Source: Lutjanus erythropterus
Lineage: Eukaryota > Chordata > Actinopteri > Lutjaniformes > Lutjanidae
NCBI GenBank assembly: GCA_020091685.1
Contig: CM034600.1
Location: 7,453,837 to 7,517,836, forward strand
Length of the DNA stretch: 64,000 bases
Direction of reading: 5' to 3'
In this document: in pieces, positions 61,401-64,000 of the stretch
Layout of the letters: every line of letters begins with the position of its first letter
How positions within the stretch are numbered: the first letter of the stretch is position 1
Made by a program: the position numbers and the translations under genes
Notes under the pieces: model-generated
Database searches by the model: none
The model's input: only the letters and a program-made list of their open reading frames with translations
Told to the model about the DNA's origin: nothing

Positions 61401-62401
61401 TGCTAAAGCCTCATTGTAACAGAAATGTCCCCAAATATCACCTCATTACTTTCTCCTAAGCCCTGTTGTTGTCATTGTTAACTTTAACTTGCTTTTTGTA
61501 AAAATAGCTGATGTACGTTACTCTGAGCTCTGACTGTGCTCATTATGTGCTGCTAGTCCTCATATGACACACTCACTCACACAAAACAGGACACACAAAC
61601 GCTCCGTCAAATTATATTCTGTCACCTCTTTTTTTGGTCAGTGAAAACAAAGACTGATTTTGGTAAAGTTTTATACAAACAAAATTTTAGCGTTGTCTTT
61701 TTTCATCAACAATATCGCATGCTGATATAGTGACAATTAGTGTTTAATTACATCGTGCTTCATGTATGGAAAGGAGGTGATTGATGAACATATTTTAGGT
61801 ACAGTTTTTGTGAATGAAATTAAGCCCCTTTTAAACCCTGTTTTCAGCCTAATGATTAGCTTTACTCAGATGGATTTTCAGGCTGTTCTGAGCACCCTGT
61901 GAAATTTGACTCAGCCAACCACAATAGTACATCCGAATTACAGTTTATAACCCGCTAAATTAGCTATTAAAGTTTGTCACTGACCAAACTTTGGTAGAGG
62001 GTGTTGGCATTTTTCCACTCCGTCTCTTTCAGTTTCCTTAATTATTCTACGAACCTGGCTAATATTTCTGTCATGCTAGGCTTATTTCCTCTCATAATTA
62101 AAGGAGCTTATTTTGTCCACATTCCCAAACTTCTCTAATGAACCATTTTGTTTCAGTGAATTTACCTCTCATGCAAAAGCAATGTGTCCACCTGAGTTTG
62201 CCTTCTAAATGCTGCCTTTCTCAGTGCTCTCTCCTCCCGCCTTCCCGCTCAGGTGTTTAAACGTCACAACCCATCCACGGCCGAGGAACACGAGATGATG
62301 GAGAACCTCTTTGACGCTCTGTGCTCGTGCCTCATGCTGCCAGCCAATCGCGACCGCTTCCTCAGAGGGGAAGGCCTTCAGCTGATGAATCTCATGCTCA
62401 G
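36489..62401 (+). CDS. ctnnbl1: ctnnbl1, beta-catenin-like protein 1, 5' two thirds (10 exons)
   Basis: The gene encodes a nuclear armadillo-repeat protein known as a member of the PRP19-CDC5L spliceosomal complex that binds the nuclear localisation signals of CDC5L and PRP31. It is recognised by near identity to the vertebrate protein: MDVGELLSYQ start, KRPR nuclear-signal core at residues 17-20, SSVKKMILTFEKRSYKNQEL, LDLNDIIQEMH, TMPDLYHLLVELNAVHSLLG, LLQELTDIDTLHESEEGAEV, GQVVALLVQNMERLDEQVKE, MPFDANKLYCSEILAILLQN, DGIDVLLQQLS and RHNPSTAEEHEMMENLFDAL. Exons join at 36489-36518, 37805-38041, 42517-42623, 43312-43451, 45802-45899, 49518-49611, 56393-56484, 58052-58124, 60423-60481 and 62253-62401. 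That gives 359 codons plus 2 bases with no stop or frameshift. Roughly the last 200 residues lie beyond the window. The start is supported by the match, a G at -3 and +4, and an upstream in-frame stop. Confidence 0.97.
36519..37804 (+). other. ctnnbl1 intron 1
   Basis: 1286 bases, GT-AG. Unique-looking AT-rich sequence with no repeat recognised. Confidence 0.85.
37805..38041 (+). CDS. ctnnbl1: ctnnbl1 coding exon 2
   Basis: 237 bases, residues 11-89, phase 0 at both ends (TTGCAG|CCC and CCTGAG|GTATGT). It encodes PDRGAKRPREED, which keeps the basic nuclear-signal core. Then comes a low-complexity Gly/Ala/Glu/Lys segment and an acidic end, MDQDEEEPE. By my recollection of the mammalian sequence this region is about 16 residues longer here and much less conserved than the armadillo part. 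Confidence 0.93.
38042..42516 (+). other. ctnnbl1 intron 2
   Basis: 4475 bases, GT-AG. It holds the TIR element at 40579-41601. The part from 38060 to 38740 is AT-rich with many TTTTCA and CATTCA words and may be an old repeat, unclassified. The rest shows nothing I recognise. Confidence 0.8.
40579..41601. mobile_element. Non-autonomous DNA transposon with inverted ends
   Basis: It starts GAGGGGTGTACTACGAAGC and ends GCTTCCTTCATAGTACAGCC then CTC. The ends are inverted repeats of about 20 bases with a few mismatches, 1023 bp apart. Inside are GGCTAGATCACCATGGTAAC and AACCTGGTCAGGAGCAGGTT near the left, and ATGCAAATAAAGCCTGGCTG near the right. I know these words from a widespread teleost element. 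No transposase frame is present. Confidence 0.75.
42517..42623 (+). CDS. ctnnbl1: ctnnbl1 coding exon 3
   Basis: 107 bases, residues 90-124 plus two bases of codon 125. The acceptor is CAACAG|GCAGAA. A second AG four bases later would shift the frame, so it is not used for this reading. The donor is GAGAA|GTAAGC, intron phase 2. It encodes AEPVDESSVKKMILTFEKRS and onward, matching the conserved start of the armadillo-domain region. Confidence 0.95.
42624..43311 (+). other. ctnnbl1 intron 3
   Basis: 688 bases, GT-AG. It contains the LINE C-terminal fragment at 42794-43040 and an AT-rich tail after it. Confidence 0.9.
42794..43040 (+). mobile_element. LINE ORF2 C-terminal fragment (CR1/L2-like)
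   Basis: Translation from 42794 begins SLHWLPVKQRTDFKALLIVL and ends at a stop at 42950. From 42954 another frame continues DAFSYYGLILWNSLVHELHC and stops near 43038. This is the conserved C-terminal signature (LHWLPVK-RIDFK-LL, then a WN-LP-like block) of jockey-superfamily non-LTR retrotransposons. The stretch between the two conserved parts is shorter than usual, suggesting an internal deletion, and there is one frame change. It is a dead, 5'-truncated insertion on the gene's own strand. The stretch 43130-43220 may be its 3' tail. Confidence 0.8.
43312..43451 (+). CDS. ctnnbl1: ctnnbl1 coding exon 4, ends at a U12-type donor
   Basis: 140 bases, completing codon 125 and covering residues 126-171 plus one base of codon 172. 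The acceptor is AACCAG|GTTCATGG. It encodes FMESELDLNDIIQEMHVIAT and MPDLYHLLVELNAVHSLLGL. The exon ends ACT G and the intron starts ATATCCTTT. No GT donor fits the conserved protein here, and the AT-AC reading restores D-V-A-I-A-V-V-D across the junction. Confidence 0.95.
43512..43580. repeat. Perfect inverted repeat, 33 bp arms, 3 base loop
   Basis: Arms 43512-43544 and 43548-43580 are exact reverse complements around the loop GTG. The left arm includes CAG|GTAAGG (43515-43523), a near-consensus U2 donor. Perfect arms over 33 bp imply a very young event, such as a template switch, or an assembly artefact. Confidence 0.97.
44161..44891. mobile_element. Teleost MITE with CCTTTAAAGGA ends
   Basis: It begins CCTTTAAAGGAGAAGTGTGT and ends ATTACACACTGGTCCTTTAA. 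The reverse complement of the end (TTAAAGGACCAGTGTGTAAT) matches the start with a few mismatches. Inside are GGCATCTAGCG, TAAGGTGG, ATTTCTAAAGTAACGGGAAC and ACATACTTATATATAATATA. These follow in the order I know from a common teleost non-autonomous element. 731 bp, no coding capacity. Confidence 0.78.
45802..45899 (+). CDS. ctnnbl1: ctnnbl1 coding exon 5
   Basis: 98 bases, completing codon 172 and covering residues 173-204. It follows the AC acceptor (AACCAC|ATGTTGCC). It encodes VAIAVVDLLQELTDIDTLHE then SEEGAEVLIDAL. The donor is CTG|GTGAGT, phase 0. Confidence 0.95.
46305..46850. repeat. Non-autonomous DNA element (MITE-like), copy 2
   Basis: Direct-orientation partner of 16481-17040. It starts GCTTTAAAGGAGAAATCTTT and keeps the ordered internal words (TTGATAAATCATCAAATGAC, GAAATCATCAATGATCTC, TATATGTTAATGGAG, TTTTCAGGATAACAGG, CTTTAACCATAGATTG, TTTGGACTGCTGCACTC). 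The right end is diverged. Confidence 0.72.
47762..47895 (+). repeat. hAT-like MITE end (ACTTCAACTAATG type)
   Basis: ACTTCAACTAATGTTATTTT, CATTATTGATTATC, TTGGTCTGTACGATGTCAGG and TTTCCCAAAGCCCACG match the left part of a common teleost element that starts GGGCTGCAACTAA. Only this end is kept here. A fuller opposite-strand copy is at 60880-61245. Confidence 0.65.
48110..48275 (+). mobile_element. LINE 3' tail (L2/CR1-like)
   Basis: GTTGTACAAGGTGCTTTCTG, GAAGCACTTTTTAACC and GCTCTATAAATAAAGTTTAT followed by TATTCTATTCTATA match the usual 3' end of L2-type fish LINEs: a GTGCTATATAAATAAAGTT-like segment and a short tandem tail. No coding part is kept. Confidence 0.6.
48431..48503 (+). mobile_element. 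tRNA-derived SINE remnant with internal deletion
   Basis: GCAGTAGCTCAGGTGG is a tRNA A-box-like start. It is followed after about 10 bases by GGATAAATGCATTATATAAA and TGCAGTCCATTTACC, the tail I know from a teleost SINE. The B box and the body between them are missing, so a deletion joined the two ends. Confidence 0.55.
49518..49611 (+). CDS. ctnnbl1: ctnnbl1 coding exon 6
   Basis: 94 bases, residues 205-235 plus one base of codon 236. The acceptor is CTGTAG|TTGGAG and the donor is CTGG|GTAAGA, phase 1. It encodes LEGQVVALLVQNMERLDEQV then KEEADGIYNTL. Confidence 0.95.
49832..51690 (-). mobile_element. Decayed Rex1/CR1-like LINE, reverse transcriptase region
   Basis: Read on the minus strand, fragments of ORF2 appear in the expected order. 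Near 51600 is FKSISRPPP-like (start of the RT region). Near 51200 is PIIMKCFKSLAKSHIISRLP. Near 50840 is SKNHIIKYTDDTMG, the remnant of the catalytic FADDT motif. From 50422 down to 49832 is an open 196 codon stretch with LTTFYRGTVESVLPSWISIW, YGDCHVSDQKALQRLVWTVE and PSGKKYC, the conserved C-terminal part. Several stops and frame changes separate the pieces and the 5' half with the endonuclease is missing. It is a dead, 5'-truncated insertion, antisense to ctnnbl1. Confidence 0.85.
52735..53287. mobile_element. Non-autonomous hAT-like element (GCTGTCAA ends)
   Basis: The left end reads GCGCTGTCAATCGATTAAAA then TTGCGATTAATTGCATGACT. The right end reads TTAATGCGTTACCTTTGACA then GCCC. The ends are inverted (GGGCTGTCAA type). 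The inside has the GATTAATTGC and TAATGCGTTA words of a very common teleost element. About 550 bp, no coding capacity. Confidence 0.75.
53937..54780 (+). repeat. Teleost repeat split by a nested insertion
   Basis: Left part, 53937-54180: GAACATGATTTCTCAAGAAC, CACCTTGAGGGAATTTGTTC, AATTTGGCACAAACATCCA, AAGTCACTGTGACCTCAC and GGCCATAACTCAAG, all typical of this repeat. Right part, 54693-54780: GATGAGGTGATGACATTTGA, AGGACAACTTCACTGCGTCA and GTGCTGTAAAAACACTT, which normally follow directly. About 510 bp lie between. Confidence 0.7.
54181..54693. mobile_element. Insertion nested in the teleost repeat
   Basis: It interrupts the repeat at 53937-54780. GAGAGGCAAA at 54218-54227 and TTTGCCTCTC at 54684-54693 are perfect inverted repeats. 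The left 37 bases before the first of these are not explained, so the true left edge is uncertain. No coding frame. Unclassified. Confidence 0.5.
55357..55403. repeat. (TG)n dinucleotide microsatellite
   Basis: About 47 bases of uninterrupted TG repeat in intron 6. Confidence 0.97.
56393..56484 (+). CDS. ctnnbl1: ctnnbl1 coding exon 7
   Basis: 92 bases, completing codon 236 and covering residues 237-266. The acceptor is TTCCTCAG|CTATCATAG and the donor is ATCAAG|GTAAGA, phase 0. It encodes AIIENMAEFRPGLCTEAAQQ then GLMQWLLKRIK. Confidence 0.95.
56485..58051 (+). other. ctnnbl1 intron 7
   Basis: 1567 bases, GT-AG. Pieces near 56525-56600 (TAGCACTGCAGCAATTAAAC, GACCAGTTGATTGAC) and 57390-57452 (TAGATTAATCAAATTGAGG, AACCGATAGTTGCAGCC) resemble the two ends of the GGGCTGCAACTAA element. 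They may mark an old copy spanning about 0.9 kb. The middle is not recognisable. Confidence 0.7.
58052..58124 (+). CDS. ctnnbl1: ctnnbl1 coding exon 8
   Basis: 73 bases, residues 267-290 plus one base of codon 291. The acceptor is CCTCTCAG|GCGAAAATG and the donor is GACA|GTAAGT, phase 1. It encodes AKMPFDANKLYCSEILAILL then QNND. Confidence 0.95.
58125..60422 (+). other. ctnnbl1 intron 8
   Basis: 2298 bases, GT-AG. A long pyrimidine-rich run lies at about 58195-58555 on the sense strand. It explains the long Ser/Phe/Leu/Pro-rich open frames there, which are not genes. The foldback MITE is at 58988-59487. A second pyrimidine-rich run lies at about 60140-60310. Confidence 0.85.
58988..59487. 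mobile_element. Foldback MITE with arms of about 100 bp
   Basis: The left arm (58994-59100) has CACCCCAAAATCAG, AATACATATTTC, CTGTACTGCTATTTATCC and GAGAGTTTTGGAGATAT. The right arm (59378-59480) has the reverse complements in mirror order: ATATCTCTAAAACTCTGCAG, GGATAAACAGCACTACAG, AATATGTATTTTT and ATTTTGGGGTGAACT. AATTAA lies at both outer edges. No coding capacity. A shortened copy is at 30703-31020. Confidence 0.85.
60423..60481 (+). CDS. ctnnbl1: ctnnbl1 coding exon 9
   Basis: 59 bases, completing codon 291 and covering residues 292-310. The acceptor is CCCACAG|ATACC and the donor is CTATCT|GTAAGA, phase 0. It encodes NTRELLGEMDGIDVLLQQLS. Confidence 0.95.
60482..62252 (+). other. ctnnbl1 intron 9
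   Basis: 1771 bases, GT-AG. It holds the opposite-strand hAT-like MITE at 60880-61245. The rest is unremarkable AT-rich sequence. Confidence 0.85.
60880..61245 (-). repeat. hAT-like MITE, minus-strand copy
   Basis: On the minus strand it reads GATAAAATGGTCAGAAAATT, AATCAATAGTTG-like, CCCAAAGCTCATGATGATG, CTCAAATGTCTTGTTTTGTC, CACAACCCAAAGATA, GAGGAGTAAAGAAACAAGAA and AATATTCACATTTAAGATGC. These are the ordered landmarks of the teleost element that starts GGGCTGCAACTAA. A partial copy is at 47762-47895. Confidence 0.75.
62253..62401 (+). CDS. ctnnbl1: ctnnbl1 coding exon 10
   Basis: 149 bases, residues 311-359 plus two bases of codon 360. The acceptor is CCGCTCAG|GTGTTT and the donor is CTCAG|GTGAGG, phase 2. 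It encodes VFKRHNPSTAEEHEMMENLF, DALCSCLMLPANRDRFLRGE and GLQLMNLML. It is the last exon in the window. Confidence 0.95.
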
Positions 62402-64000
62402 GTGAGGCCAGCAGTGGGACTCAACCTTGGGTTACTTGATTGTGGAAGTTGAAACTTTTAGAGCCGTATTTAAACGATCTATAGTGTGTGGTCCAAAGTG
62501 TGTGGCGCACATACATTTATGGCATGTCCAACTCTGCTGTGCTATTTAGACAGCACACAATCTGGGCGCTTAGTCAGGCACCAGGCTCAAAGGGGTTGCA
62601 TCTAGTTTCTTAATTAATCATAGATGTGTTGTGGGTGTAACATGAATAAATGATATATGAAATGATAAACTGTCCCTGTCATCTCTCATTCCCTTTTAAG
62701 AGCCTGCCTCTTCAGCATTGCTATTTAAATGAGCAAGTTGGAGAAGTGAAGAGAGATGCTAGTAGTCATGTAGTTATTCAGGGAGGGTGGTTAACTCGCA
62801 TGTCTGTTCCTAAAAATTAACACTGTGACTGTGTCCTCACTGTGTGTGTGCGCTTTATGCATGGTCCGAAGCACAGAGGGATGACTGGTGTGACATTACT
62901 GCAAGCATGGAAGCATTGCCACAGTAGGTTAATTACTGAAAGCAGCTTCTCTGATCATTAAAATAAGCCATGAAGAAAACACTCATGTCAATACAACACA
63001 ATCACCTGCAAGGTGTGCTCTGCCGAGAGGCTGTTTTTAGTTTCGTTTCCATGCGTGCAGTAATGTCACTGCTGCAAATATTGTTAAAATTGAAACAGCA
63101 AAACTAAAATCTGCAATTATAAACAGACAAGCTAGAGGAAACTCGCCAAAAGAAATCATTTTTTTAGACAACTCTGTTGGAAGTCGGTCCTTATATGGCT
63201 GTTTTACTCCAAGTAGTATTATTGTGTGAACTCTCTCACTATGTGAGAGATGTTTTGGATGTGTATAACACAGGACATTAAATATGGCAGGATCAGTCTG
63301 GATCTAGTGTTAATTAAACAGTCAATGAAGTTACAGCTGCTGTGCCTAAATGTGCACACAGCTTCATCCTATGTCACCCACCTGCAATCTTTCTCTATTA
63401 ATCAGTGTTAATTTTTATGACCCGTGGATTAACTTCTGCACCCTAGAAATAGTTATTGTGTGTCGTGAACCTATGTAGGCTCATCTTAATGTCTAAATAA
63501 TAAGTACTTTAAATAGCAGGAAAATACTGAGCCATCGACTTCTGACCAGGTTTTTGTTGGTCAATAGCCAGTCACTTTCTGGTGCCTCAAAATAGTAACG
63601 AGCCTGACAGAAAGTACCAGAGAACAGCAATGATACCTGCACTGTGCGCTGCTTTGAAGATGAAGCCATTAGTCTCTCTAGTTTTCTGGTAAGCTGCTAG
63701 CTTGCACTGTTTTTCTTTCGTGCCTTTTTTGGTACATGACTGCATGTGTGGTGCGTGGCTCTACAGGGCACCCTTAAGATTGAGTTTGTATAGGTGTTGT
63801 CTTTTTCTGTTCAACCTTGTTATTTGTATTTTACAAAATGCTGTCATTACTTATCAGCGATAAACACCAACACATACAAAATGTAGCTCAGAAGCAAAAT
63901 GGAAATCAATTAATGGAGCTTGTCATTAAACATATTTTCCATAAGCAGCATCCACTCTTTATGAACACGACAGAACTTCTTTCCATTGTTTCAAATATGC
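62402..64000 (+). other. ctnnbl1 intron 10, 5' part
   Basis: At least 1599 bases, still open at the window edge. No exon matching the expected continuation (EKKISRSSALK in mammals, as I recall it) is seen. No repeat recognised. Confidence 0.8.

Overview
The window looks like nuclear DNA of a teleost fish, probably a spiny-rayed (percomorph) one. It is AT-rich, most of it does not code, and it carries many short degraded DNA-transposon, LINE and SINE pieces of kinds I know from teleosts. There are dinucleotide and tetranucleotide microsatellites and one multi-exon gene with vertebrate splice sites. I see no bacterial, viral or organellar gene, no CRISPR array and no rRNA or intact tRNA gene. 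The species call is inference only.

The only gene I can support is ctnnbl1 (beta-catenin-like protein 1, an armadillo-repeat protein of the PRP19-CDC5L spliceosomal complex). It is on the + strand, its start codon is at 36489-36491, and it runs off the right edge. Ten coding exons join in frame without a break to give 359 codons plus two bases. Exon 10 ends at 62401 and the rest of the gene lies beyond 64000. Residues after about 90 closely match the vertebrate protein. Exon 2 encodes a longer, less conserved Gly/Ala/Glu-rich N-terminal region.

The left 36 kb (1-36.3 kb) holds no gene I can recognise. It is a mosaic of dispersed repeats, simple repeats and unique sequence, with several patches that resemble conserved regulatory DNA (POU octamers, homeodomain-type TAAT cores, GATA sites). 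Repeat families seen more than once include a four-copy LTR-like family with a TATA box and an AATAAA signal, a 410 bp pair at 5.7 and 35.3 kb, two direct copies of one repeat at 19.8-20.6 kb, and a foldback family at 30.7 kb and 59.0 kb. A degenerate pentanucleotide array of about 490 bp sits at 28.9-29.4 kb. The introns carry more of the same: a TIR element in intron 2, a LINE C-terminus in intron 3, a MITE in intron 4, a SINE remnant and LINE tail in intron 5, a decayed LINE and two further repeats in intron 6, and foldback or hAT-like MITEs in introns 8 and 9.

Two observations stand out. Intron 4 of ctnnbl1 has AT-AC ends with an exact U12-type (minor spliceosome) donor, ATATCCTTT, so a gene for a spliceosome component appears to depend on the minor spliceosome. 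Sixty bases inside that same intron lies a perfect inverted repeat with 33 bp arms and a 3 base loop. Its left arm contains a strong ordinary (U2-type) donor, CAG|GTAAGG. I found no evidence of a wholly new biological system.
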